Assembly (NCBI GenBank): GCA_009775535.1
Contig: VSPW01000107.1
Location: 1-6,729, forward strand
Origin: Muribaculaceae bacterium
Lineage (GTDB): Bacteria > Bacteroidota > Bacteroidia > Bacteroidales > Muribaculaceae
Direction of reading: 5' to 3'
Length of the DNA: 6,729 nucleotides
Each line of letters opens with the position of its first letter. Position 1 is the stretch's first letter. A model generated the notes under the pieces. That model ran no database searches and was not told the DNA's origin. It saw nothing but the letters and a program-made list of their open reading frames with translations. Made by a program: the position numbers and the translations under genes. Below, one piece after another: positions 1-6,325 of the stretch.

Positions 1-515
1 TTGCGTAGGTCTTCTGCTTCTATGCCGTATCCGCTATCGGTATATGATACGGACGTACGGATGCCCAGTATATTACGTATAATACTGTCTGTAGCGCGTA
101 TCAAGCTCCCTACAGTTGTTTCCATATCCCATTTTTCTGGAGCTTGGAAAATGCTTGAAAAACGGTCAAAATAGAATTCAAAGAACGGTGTGCGTCCATA
201 TGCCGATTCAAGTGCGGTACGGTGTACGTCCCACCAATGTCCATGGGATGAAATATATACAGAATCCCACGTGTTTCCGTTTCCTTCAGGCTTTTTTATT
301 GGCACGGTCAGGTCTAAATTGTCCCGTGTATCTATTATTGTATACCGGTGGGCTGATTTAAACCGTTTGTCATAGCGCAAGGATGTATCAATTACCGCTT
401 GGGTATATCCGGCCATTGCGGCGTAATACCCAACGCGGGCAAACAGCTGCGGGGCGAACAGTCCTGTTATCCCCGCGCTACGTACTGCAAGCGGATTATT
501 TGTCTGGATTTGCAT
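1..515 (-). CDS. WbqC-family protein, 3' end cut off by window edge
   Basis: Reading the minus strand from an ATG at 515-513 gives 171 open codons to the edge with no stop. The protein carries the pattern I associate with the WbqC family: an N-terminal segment around residues 19-43 (LFAPQLFARVGYYAAMAGY), a LTVPIKK strand near 69-75, and the block HWWDVHRTALESAYGRTPFF at about 93-112. The family is tied to O-antigen and other surface glycan loci, but its biochemical activity is not well established. WbqC proteins are usually a little over 200 residues, so about 40-60 residues probably lie outside the window. The start overlaps the end of lepB by 20 bp in another frame, which suggests co-transcription and coupled translation. 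An AAGG lies immediately before the ATG, too close to be a good ribosome binding site. A start at Met34 is possible but would remove the conserved N-terminus. Confidence 0.85.
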   Translation of the reverse strand, partial: MQIQTNNPLAVRSAGITGLFAPQLFARVGYYAAMAGYTQAVIDTSLRYDKRFKSAHRYTIIDTRDNLDLTVPIKKPEGNGNTWDSVYISSHGHWWDVHRTALESAYGRTPFFEFYFDRFSSIFQAPEKWDMETTVGSLIRATDSIIRNILGIRTSVSYTDSGYGIEAEDLR

Positions 516-1977
516 CCTTGAATATTCTGTTCCAGCGTATGCCTCCATTAAAGAGGCTGCGGTCTTTGTCAAAAGATATAAGTACGAACATCGGCGTACC
601 AACAATATGGTCTTCGGGCACAAAACCCCAGAAACGTGAATCCTGCGAATTATCCCTGTTGTCTCCCATCATGAAATAATAGTCCATTTTGAATGTATAG
701 GAATCAGCTATCTTTCCGTCTATATATACCTTTCCGTCTTCCCGGATTTCGGCTGAAGGATGGTTTTCATAATTGCGGATTGCGCGGTTGTATAGTGCCC
801 ATGTCTTAGGGTTCAGTTCTACGGTCATTCCTTTTTGGGGGATAGTGATACCATTTTCCCCGCCATAATTAGACAATGTCCAATCAGTGCCCTTGGGAAA
901 CAGATATGGGTATGGCGCATTGTTGAAATCATTTACCTTTGCCGATCCGCGGAGTATTCCGCGTGAGTGCATGTCGTCTAATATTGGTTTAGACACAGGT
1001 ATTGTATAGTAGAAAGATGCGTCATCGGCGGCTGGGAGTATTCCGGTATGGCGTAGGTTGTAGATTGTACCTTCATCAAATATTTCCCTGTTGACATCCT
1101 CGAGTGCAATACCCATATCATGGCACATCTCTTCGGTCAGAGATGTGTTTAATTGGAGCAGATAGCGGAATTGCACATTTTCAGGAAATGGCTGAGGTTT
1201 GCCGTTTATGAAAATTGTGTCATTGACAATCTTGAAATTGTCACCAGGAAGAGCCACTGCGCGTTTTACATAGTTTTCCCTGCGGTCAACAGGCCGGTAG
1301 ACAATATCGCCATACATTTCAGGGTTGTTTTGTATGGATTCCCTACCCTGCATCTCTACAAGAGTATAATAGTCAGGGTTCTGTATCTTGAGTGCCACAG
1401 TGTCGCCGGCCGGGAAATTGAATACCACTATATCACCTGATTCAACATTTCTGAAGCCTTTAAGCCTGCGGTATTCCAATGAAGGCCATTCTGTATAGCT
1501 TTTTGTGCCTATTATAGGCAATGTATTGTGTACCAATGGAAAATGTATTGGTGTCATCGGTACTCTAGGCCCATATGTTAGTTTGTTTACCCATAGGTAG
1601 TCTCCAGTAAGCAGAGTCTTTTCAAGTGATGATGATGGTATCTGATAGTTCTGTCCTATGAAATTGAATACGAAATATACCAGTATTATTGCATATACGA
1701 TGGCATCTACCCAGCTCATCACGGAACGTATAGCCTTGTTTTTGCTTTTTTTCCACCATGTAAGCGGTATGTATCCGGTTATATATATGTCAAAAAGCAG
1801 GATGATGAATATGGAAAGCCACCAGTTTCCCATCCATGCTACCCAAGCAAGGAAAATAAGAGCAACGATGGAGAACCTAATCCAACGTGTTAGGGCTATT
1901 TCTTTAATCCGTCTGCTGAAATCGTCCTTATATGTTTTATGTTGTTGGCCTTGTTGGGGACTGTCGGTATTTGCCAT
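496..1977 (-). CDS. lepB: Signal peptidase I (S26 family), Bacteroidales-type long form
   Basis: This 493-residue membrane protease removes signal peptides from exported preproteins using a Ser/Lys dyad on the outer face of the inner membrane. Three hydrophobic stretches (about 35-50, 52-72 and 92-108) precede the catalytic part. Box B is IPSSSLEKTL (113-122) with nucleophile Ser117; Leu and Lys replace the usual Met and Pro, as I recall from Bacteroides homologues. The YGPRVP segment is at 135-140. Box D is YVKRAVALPGD (236-246) with general base Lys238, and box E is GDNRDNSQDSR (438-448). All key residues are present. About 200 residues separate Lys238 from box E, clearly more than in the E. 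coli enzyme, so the non-catalytic domain is enlarged. The start is the first Met after the divergent promoter region. A WbqC-family gene overlaps its 3' end. It could be one of two paralogues, as tandem lepB copies occur in Bacteroides. Confidence 0.96.
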   Translation of the reverse strand: MANTDSPQQGQQHKTYKDDFSRRIKEIALTRWIRFSIVALIFLAWVAWMGNWWLSIFIILLFDIYITGYIPLTWWKKSKNKAIRSVMSWVDAIVYAIILVYFVFNFIGQNYQIPSSSLEKTLLTGDYLWVNKLTYGPRVPMTPIHFPLVHNTLPIIGTKSYTEWPSLEYRRLKGFRNVESGDIVVFNFPAGDTVALKIQNPDYYTLVEMQGRESIQNNPEMYGDIVYRPVDRRENYVKRAVALPGDNFKIVNDTIFINGKPQPFPENVQFRYLLQLNTSLTEEMCHDMGIALEDVNREIFDEGTIYNLRHTGILPAADDASFYYTIPVSKPILDDMHSRGILRGSAKVNDFNNAPYPYLFPKGTDWTLSNYGGENGITIPQKGMTVELNPKTWALYNRAIRNYENHPSAEIREDGKVYIDGKIADSYTFKMDYYFMMGDNRDNSQDSRFWGFVPEDHIVGTPMFVLISFDKDRSLFNGGIRWNRIFKDANPDK

Positions 1978-2011
1978 GTAAAAAACTTGTTTTGATAGGA
2001 ATAATAATATG

Positions 2012-2019
2012 CAAAATTA
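2012..2019 (-). promoter_or_regulatory. Probable -7 box of the lepB promoter
   Basis: On the minus strand these bases read TAATTTTG, an exact match to the Bacteroidetes -7 consensus TANNTTTG. It lies 34 bp before the lepB ATG, which would leave a leader of roughly 30 nt. At the expected 20-bp spacing upstream only ATG is found instead of TTG, so the -33 element is weak. The placement within a short divergent intergenic region supports the call; transcription from here is inferred. Confidence 0.5.
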
Positions 2020-2062
2020 CACAATCTAAATTAAGGCATCATATTATTTCACAAGAATTATG

Positions 2063-2070
2063 TAAATTTG
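2063..2070 (+). promoter_or_regulatory. Probable -7 box of the glycosyltransferase operon
   Basis: TAAATTTG matches the Bacteroidetes -7 consensus TANNTTTG exactly. There is no TTG at 19-21 bp upstream, so the -33 element is poor. The box ends only 5 bp before the ATG at 2076, so the transcript would start at or almost at the start codon. If this promoter is real the mRNA is leaderless or nearly so. Confidence 0.45.
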
Positions 2071-2075
2071 GGGCT

Positions 2076-3227
2076 ATGGAAGAATTGATTATAGGATTTG
2101 ATGCTAAACGTGCCGTCGCAAATAACACGGGACTCGGTAACTATAGCCGTCTTGTGGTGGATGTGCTGTCTGCCTGCTATCCGCAAAACCAATATAGGCT
2201 GTATGCCCCTAAAATGAGGGAAAATCCACGTTTATCCTCTTTGGTCGGACGTGAAAACGTCAATGTGGTTACCCCTGACACCAAATCTGGCAGGATATTC
2301 CGGTCTTTATGGCGTTCGGGAGGAATGACTCGTCAGTTGTTGCGTGACGGGGTGACATTGTTTCACGGGTTGAGCAACGAGTTGCCGTTGAATATTGCAT
2401 CATCAGGCATACCTTCTGTAGTGACAATCCATGATATAATATTCCGGCGTATGCCGCAGGCATATAAGGCTATAGACAGTCAGATATATGATTTCAAATT
2501 CCGGAGGTCTTGCCGGATTGCCAGCCGTGTTATAGCAGTAAGCCAGCGCACCAAGGATGATATTGTCAATGACTATGGCATATCGCCCGACAAGGTAGAT
2601 GTGATATATCAGGGCTGCCATCCACAATTTGCCTTGCCTCAAGATTTGCAGAAGCGGCAGGAGGTGGCCGCCAGGTATTCCCTACCCGAGCGCTATTATA
2701 TAGCTGTAGGATCTGTGGAGCTGCGCAAGAACCAGCTTTTGGCTATAAAGGCGTTGCAAGGTCTTCCAAATGATGTTAAGCTTGTTATTGTAGGACGGCG
2801 TACCGCTTATGCCCGGGAACTGGACAGCTATATTGCTGAAAACCGGCTTTCAGGACGTGTCATTTTCCTAGAAAACGTACCTTTTGCCGATTTGCCGGCA
2901 CTTTATGCAATGGCCTGTTTTTCAAGTTATACGTCACGATATGAGGGCTTTGGTATACCGCTTGTAGAGTCGCTTTCGGCCGGTGTCCCGGTGATAGCCT
3001 GTACAGGTTCGTGCCTGGAAGAAGCCGGAGGACGCGGAGGAATATACGTATCCCCAGATGATGTTGACGGCTATATAGACAATGCGCGGCGTTTGCTTGA
3101 TGACAGTTACCTATGCAGCAAGATGGTAGAGTATGGCCGCAGGCACATAAAGAGATTCACAAATACCGAATTGGCAAAGCTAACAATGGCTTCATACAAT
3201 AAGGCTATAGTTTCTACGATATTTTAA
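2076..3227 (+). CDS. GT4-family glycosyltransferase (GT-B fold)
   Basis: This 383-residue protein is a retaining, nucleotide-sugar-dependent glycosyltransferase, expected to be cytoplasmic and to act on a lipid-linked or surface glycan precursor. The N-terminal Rossmann half begins IIGFDAKRAV and has the glycine loop NNTGLGNYSR (16-25) typical of GT4 enzymes. TIHD lies at 117-120, and IAVSQRTKDDI with a following VIYQG lies at 153-180. The C-terminal half starts with YIAVGSVELRKNQ (208-220) and holds the EX7E signature at Glu290 and Glu298 (YEGFGIPLVESLSAG). The length is normal for the family. Longer in-frame extensions exist, but the first GT4 strand begins right after the ATG at 2076, so I chose that start. 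There are no membrane segments. An SDR gene follows after 6 bp, suggesting an operon. Donor and acceptor sugars are unknown. Confidence 0.93.
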   Translation: MEELIIGFDAKRAVANNTGLGNYSRLVVDVLSACYPQNQYRLYAPKMRENPRLSSLVGRENVNVVTPDTKSGRIFRSLWRSGGMTRQLLRDGVTLFHGLSNELPLNIASSGIPSVVTIHDIIFRRMPQAYKAIDSQIYDFKFRRSCRIASRVIAVSQRTKDDIVNDYGISPDKVDVIYQGCHPQFALPQDLQKRQEVAARYSLPERYYIAVGSVELRKNQLLAIKALQGLPNDVKLVIVGRRTAYARELDSYIAENRLSGRVIFLENVPFADLPALYAMACFSSYTSRYEGFGIPLVESLSAGVPVIACTGSCLEEAGGRGGIYVSPDDVDGYIDNARRLLDDSYLCSKMVEYGRRHIKRFTNTELAKLTMASYNKAIVSTIF

Positions 3228-3233
3228 TTTAAA

Positions 3234-4253
3234 ATGAAGACAATCCTTATTATAGGTGCTGGTGGGTTTATCGGTGGGTTCATTGCCGATGCTGCCATTC
3301 AGCGTGGTTACAATACATGGGTAGGCATACGGGGAACTACGTCACGCCGATATCTTACAGACTCGCGACTGAATTTTGTGGTGTTTGATTATGATGATAC
3401 TGCAGCCATATCACGGGAACTGAAAGCCTGTGCGCCGCCGTCAGGACGTTGGGACTATATAATCTATAATCTCGGGGCTACTAAATGTGCCAATTTTTCC
3501 GATTTTAATAAGATAAACTATCTTTATCTCAGGAATTTTGTAGAGGCTCTTAGGGAAACAGGTATGATACCGGAGAGATTCCTTTTCATGAGTAGCCTCA
3601 GTGCCCTCGGTCCTGGCGATGAGAAAGGATATACCCCACTAAGTGCGTCCACAGTACCTAATCCCAATACCCGCTACGGCCTCTCAAAGATAAAGGCGGA
3701 GACTTATTTGGAGACAATACCTGAATTTCCGTATATCATATTCCGTCCTACAGGGGTCTATGGACCGCATGAGCAGGATTATCTTATGATGGTCAAGAGT
3801 ATTGATTCCCATTTTGATTTCGGTGTGGGATACCGCCGCCAGATGTTGACGTTCATATATGTAGAAGATTTGGTCAATGCCATGATGGATGCCCTGGATG
3901 CAGGGGTGAACCGCCGTAAATATATAATATCCGAGGACCGTGCATATACACAGCGGGAGTTCCGCACAATCGTGGCCCGTGCACTTGGAAAGAAATGGGT
4001 GATTCCGTTGAAGCTGCCAATGTGGATGGTCTATGCCGCTTCTGTCGTTGCCGAAAAATGGGGAGTCATGAAGATGAAGCCTTCCACCCTCAACCGCGAC
4101 AAGTTCAAAATAATGCGCCAGCGCAATTGGTGTGCCGATATTTCAGATGCGCAACGTGATTTTGGGTTTAATCCGAAGTTTTCGCTGGAACGAGGCATAG
4201 GAATTACCGTTGAATCCTATCTGGAAGGTAAATCAAAAAACAGTAAAAAATGA
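3234..4253 (+). CDS. NAD-dependent epimerase/dehydratase, extended SDR
   Basis: This 339-residue protein has the nucleotide-binding loop GAGGFIG at 8-14 (GxxGxxG). The active-site block MSSLSALG is at 119-126, and the catalytic YxxxK is Tyr148 to Lys152 in RYGLSKIKAE. RPTGVYGP follows at 171-178 and FIYVEDLVNA at 207-216. These place it among extended short-chain dehydrogenases acting on sugar nucleotides or related substrates. The C-terminal part, including a hydrophobic stretch around 258-273 (PLKLPMWMVYAASVVA) and a final GFNPKFSLERGI, resembles the 3-beta-hydroxysteroid dehydrogenase-like and HpnA-like branch more than GalE-type epimerases. A lipid-linked or membrane-near substrate is therefore possible; this is inference. 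It lies 6 bp after the glycosyltransferase and overlaps the next gene by 4 bp (ATGA). Length and motifs are intact; the substrate is unknown. Confidence 0.9.
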   Translation: MKTILIIGAGGFIGGFIADAAIQRGYNTWVGIRGTTSRRYLTDSRLNFVVFDYDDTAAISRELKACAPPSGRWDYIIYNLGATKCANFSDFNKINYLYLRNFVEALRETGMIPERFLFMSSLSALGPGDEKGYTPLSASTVPNPNTRYGLSKIKAETYLETIPEFPYIIFRPTGVYGPHEQDYLMMVKSIDSHFDFGVGYRRQMLTFIYVEDLVNAMMDALDAGVNRRKYIISEDRAYTQREFRTIVARALGKKWVIPLKLPMWMVYAASVVAEKWGVMKMKPSTLNRDKFKIMRQRNWCADISDAQRDFGFNPKFSLERGIGITVESYLEGKSKNSKK

Positions 4254-4519
4254 GTGAAGCGAAACCGCAAGGGCGCACTCCTGTATGGATGACGGTACTT
4301 ATAATACTTATGGTGATTCCTATAGTCCCGTTTTATATCTTGACAGGGGCATCCGATGCCAATACGGAAGAAATCAGGTATCTGATAAAAATTTTCCCTG
4401 CTTTTGTCATACTTTCGGGCGTATGTGCATATCTGTCGTATCCTGGCAGGCGTGAATTGGCATGGATATTGATTGTTTTGTTGGCCTTGTCATATCTGGC
4501 TATGTGGTATTTGATATGA
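4250..4519 (+). CDS. Small hypothetical membrane protein, three predicted helices
   Basis: I do not recognise this 89-residue protein. It has a short polar N-terminus (SEAKPQGRT) and three hydrophobic segments at about 12-31, 45-63 and 70-88. A polar linker rich in Asp and Glu lies at 33-43 and a basic loop PGRRE at 65-69. The first segment contains a proline pair (IPIVPF). The start codon overlaps the stop of the SDR gene in an ATGA arrangement, a strong sign of translational coupling and the main reason to believe the gene is real. It ends 23 bp before the tRNA-Arg promoter. Context suggests an inner-membrane partner or anchor for the glycosyltransferase and SDR, but nothing in the sequence proves a function. 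Confidence 0.8.
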   Translation: MSEAKPQGRTPVWMTVLIILMVIPIVPFYILTGASDANTEEIRYLIKIFPAFVILSGVCAYLSYPGRRELAWILIVLLALSYLAMWYLI

Positions 4520-4533
4520 AATTTTAAAACCGG

Positions 4534-4565
4534 ATTCAAAAATTGCGGTTTATTCAAAAATTGCG
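4534..4565 (+). repeat. 14-bp perfect tandem repeat over the tRNA-Arg promoter
   Basis: ATTCAAAAATTGCG occurs at 4534-4547 and again at 4552-4565, separated by GTTT, giving an 18-bp period. The TTG of the first copy is the promoter -33 element, and the second copy fills most of the spacer up to the -7 box. It could be a local duplication or a paired protein-binding site. Confidence 0.9.
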
Positions 4566-4573
4566 TATCTTTG
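4543..4573 (+). promoter_or_regulatory. Promoter of tRNA-Arg
   Basis: TTG at 4543-4545 is followed by exactly 20 bp and then TATCTTTG at 4566-4573. This is a perfect match to the Bacteroidetes housekeeping promoter TTG-N19..21-TANNTTTG. The expected start point, around 4578-4580, lies a few bases before the tRNA at 4588. It may also drive the helicase gene further down. Confidence 0.85.
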
Positions 4574-4587
4574 CACCACGCAAGGTC

Positions 4588-4661
4588 GGTCCGGTAGCTC
4601 AGCTGGATAGAGCATCTGCCTTCTAAGCAGACGGTCATGGGTTCGAATCCCGTCCGGATCA
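4588..4661 (+). tRNA. tRNA-Arg(UCU)
   Basis: A full cloverleaf can be drawn over 74 nt. The acceptor pairs GGTCCGG (4588-4594) with CCGGATC (4654-4660), including one G-U. The D-stem is GCTC/GAGC. The anticodon stem TCTGC/GCAGA closes the loop CTTCTAA, with anticodon TCT at 4622-4624. A 5-nt variable loop is followed by the T-arm ATGGG-TTCGAAT-CCCGT. The discriminator base is A4661. The 3' CCA is not encoded and must be added enzymatically. It reads AGA and AGG codons. It has its own upstream promoter and is followed by a hairpin. Confidence 0.97.
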
Positions 4662-4680
4662 CTCATAATGGTGAATATAA

Positions 4681-4712
4681 AGAGCCTCCTGCTTAAGGAG
4701 GCTCTCTTGTTA
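4681..4712 (+). terminator. Hairpin between tRNA-Arg and the helicase; weak terminator or attenuator
   Basis: AGAGCCTCCT (4681-4690) pairs perfectly with AGGAGGCTCT (4696-4705) over 10 bp, with a 5-nt loop GCTTA. The following bases are CTTGTTAC, a poor U-tract, so termination may be incomplete. It starts 19 nt after the tRNA and ends 24 nt before the helicase ATG, so it could also act in tRNA 3' processing or in helicase leader control. Confidence 0.6.
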
Positions 4713-4729
4713 CAAAAACAGTGTAATTG

Positions 4730-6115
4730 ATGAAATTTGACGAGCTTGACTTGAGCTATGAGGTGCTTGATGCCTTGGATGCAATGAGATTTGACGAATG
4801 TACCCCAATACAGGAACAGACTATTCCCGTAATATTAGAGGGTCATGACCTTATAGCATGTGCACAGACTGGTACAGGCAAGACAGCTGCGTACCTTCTG
4901 CCGGTGATAGACCGTATTGCAGACGGAGGTTATCCGACGGACGCCATAAACTGTCTTGTGATGTCGCCTACCCGTGAGCTTGCACAACAGATAGACCGTC
5001 AGATGGAGGGTTTCGCATATTTCCTGCCTGTAAGTTCTTTGGCCATATATGGAGGTACTGACGGCCGTAATTTTTCGCGTCAGCAGCATGGTCTTAAAGC
5101 TGGAGCAGATGTGGTCATAGCAACTCCAGGTCGCTTGTTGGATCATATACAGATGGGATATGTGGATCTTTCAAAGGTGTCGTTTTTTATCCTTGATGAG
5201 GCTGACCGTATGCTGGATATGGGCTTTCATGATGATATAATGCAGATAGTCAAATTGTTGCCTGCCAATCGGCAGACACTTATGTTTTCTGCTACAATGC
5301 CTCCGAAAACACGCCGCCTGGCAAATGATATATTGACGAATCCTGTAGAAGTGAGCATTGCGGTGTCACGTCCTACAGAAAAGATAGATCAGCGAGCATG
5401 CATATGCCATGAGGGCCAGAAGACCCCTATGTTGCTCCAACTTTTCCGCACTGCACATTCCAAACGCGTAATAGTCTTTGCAGCGTCAAAATTAAAGGTG
5501 AAGGATTTGACGCGGGAACTGCGCAGGGCTGGACTTAAGGCGGCAGAGATGCATTCCGATCTTGACCAGACTCAGCGTGATGAGGTTTTGCACGGTTTTC
5601 GTTCAGGTCGCCTAGATATCCTTGTTGCCACGGATATACTAGCACGTGGGATAGATATAGATGATATATCTATGGTGGTCAATTATGATGTTCCGCGTGA
5701 GGCTGAAGACTATGTGCACCGAATTGGGCGCACGGCCAGGGCAAATAATGATGGTATGGCTGTGACCCTTGTCGGGGAACGCGACCAGCCCAAGTTTGCT
5801 CGTATAGAAAAGTTTTTGGGATATAAAGTCAACAGGATTCCGCTGTCATCTGGGCTAGGGAATGCGCCTTCAGAGGCAGACTCTGCACAGGATAATGATA
5901 GGAGGAAAAAGAAGAGTGCCGGTGGTTATGGGCATGGACGTAAGGACCGTCCACGGAGAAATTTTCAAGGCAAGCAACCTGATCAAGGCCAGCAGCAGGA
6001 ATCAAATGACACTGGAAAAGCCTCAGAGGCTTCCGTACAGCGTAAGCTCCGTTCCAGGGGGCGTCGTAAGCCTGGAGGCAATACCGATAAGAAGCCAGTA
6101 GATGGCGAAATATAG
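4730..6115 (+). CDS. DEAD-box ATP-dependent RNA helicase, RhlE-like
   Basis: This 461-residue cytoplasmic helicase unwinds short RNA duplexes using ATP and probably acts in ribosome assembly or RNA decay. All core motifs are present: Q motif FDECTPIQ (21-28), Walker A AQTGTGKT (45-52), PTRELAQQ (80-87), TPGRLLD (132-138), DEAD (156-159), SAT (187-189), VIVFAAS (247-253), ARGID (305-309) and HRIGRTAR (330-337). After about residue 375 comes a low-complexity tail rich in Arg, Lys, Gly and Gln (RRKKKSAGGYGHGRKDRPRR, RKLRSRGRRK), typical of RNA-binding tails in this family. The RhlE assignment rests on overall resemblance. I chose ATG 4730; a TTG directly before it at 4727 is less likely. No Shine-Dalgarno and no separate promoter is visible between tRNA-Arg and the gene, so it may be transcribed from the tRNA promoter through the hairpin. 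Confidence 0.96.
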   Translation: MKFDELDLSYEVLDALDAMRFDECTPIQEQTIPVILEGHDLIACAQTGTGKTAAYLLPVIDRIADGGYPTDAINCLVMSPTRELAQQIDRQMEGFAYFLPVSSLAIYGGTDGRNFSRQQHGLKAGADVVIATPGRLLDHIQMGYVDLSKVSFFILDEADRMLDMGFHDDIMQIVKLLPANRQTLMFSATMPPKTRRLANDILTNPVEVSIAVSRPTEKIDQRACICHEGQKTPMLLQLFRTAHSKRVIVFAASKLKVKDLTRELRRAGLKAAEMHSDLDQTQRDEVLHGFRSGRLDILVATDILARGIDIDDISMVVNYDVPREAEDYVHRIGRTARANNDGMAVTLVGERDQPKFARIEKFLGYKVNRIPLSSGLGNAPSEADSAQDNDRRKKKSAGGYGHGRKDRPRRNFQGKQPDQGQQQESNDTGKASEASVQRKLRSRGRRKPGGNTDKKPVDGEI

Positions 6116-6154
6116 TATTATCCGGTCTTAATATTAAATTTAACGGATATAGGA

Positions 6155-6185
6155 TTGCTAATTATTGAAAAAATGATTAACTTTG
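6155..6185 (+). promoter_or_regulatory. Promoter of tRNA-Pro
   Basis: TTG at 6155-6157, a 20-bp spacer, and TAACTTTG at 6178-6185 match the Bacteroidetes promoter exactly. The geometry is identical to the tRNA-Arg promoter. The predicted start lies near 6190-6192, leaving a 5' leader of just over 20 nt for RNase P to remove. Confidence 0.85.
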
Positions 6186-6213
6186 CAGTCGCTATCCGTA
6201 ATAGTAGCCAACT

Positions 6214-6286
6214 CGGGGTGTAGCACAGTTGGCAGCGCGCCACGTTCGGGACGTGGAGGTCGGAAGTTCGAGTCTTCTCACCCCGA
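6214..6286 (+). tRNA. tRNA-Pro(CGG)
   Basis: A 73-nt cloverleaf is visible. The acceptor CGGGGTG (6214-6220) pairs with CACCCCG (6279-6285). The anticodon stem CCACG/CGTGG closes the loop TTCGGGA, with anticodon CGG at 6247-6249. The variable loop is AGGTC, and the T-arm is GGAAG-TTCGAGT-CTTCT with one G-U. The discriminator is A6286 and CCA is not encoded. The first acceptor pair, C1-G72, is characteristic of bacterial tRNA-Pro. The D-stem GCAC/GCGC has one A-C mismatch (positions 12-23), which does not prevent the fold. It reads the CCG codon. It has its own promoter and terminator and so forms a single-gene unit. Confidence 0.96.
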
Positions 6287-6294
6287 CACTCATT

Positions 6295-6325
6295 AACTTC
6301 AAGGCAATTGTCTTGAAGTTTTTTT
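6295..6325 (+). terminator. Intrinsic terminator of tRNA-Pro
   Basis: AACTTCAAG (6295-6303) pairs with CTTGAAGTT (6312-6320), extended inward by a G-U and a C-G pair around an AATT loop. The 3' arm runs straight into a T-tract at 6319-6325. It begins 8 nt after the tRNA. This is a textbook Rho-independent terminator. Confidence 0.92.

Noticed and set aside
383..679. Plus-strand reading frame opposite the lepB/WbqC junction
   Set aside because: It is antisense to two genes with strong family motifs, and its translation resembles no protein.
1932..2075. N-terminal extension of the glycosyltransferase frame from 1932
   Set aside because: It would overlap the start of lepB and the divergent promoter boxes, and the GT4 fold begins right after the ATG at 2076.
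4333..4662. Minus-strand reading frame of 109 codons covering tRNA-Arg
   Set aside because: It reads through the antisense of a clear tRNA and of the small membrane protein gene; a shadow frame.
6119..6149. TATCCG / CGGATA inverted repeat after the helicase stop as a terminator
   Set aside because: Only 6 bp with a 19-nt AT-rich loop and no T-tract. It may form weakly but does not look like an intrinsic terminator.
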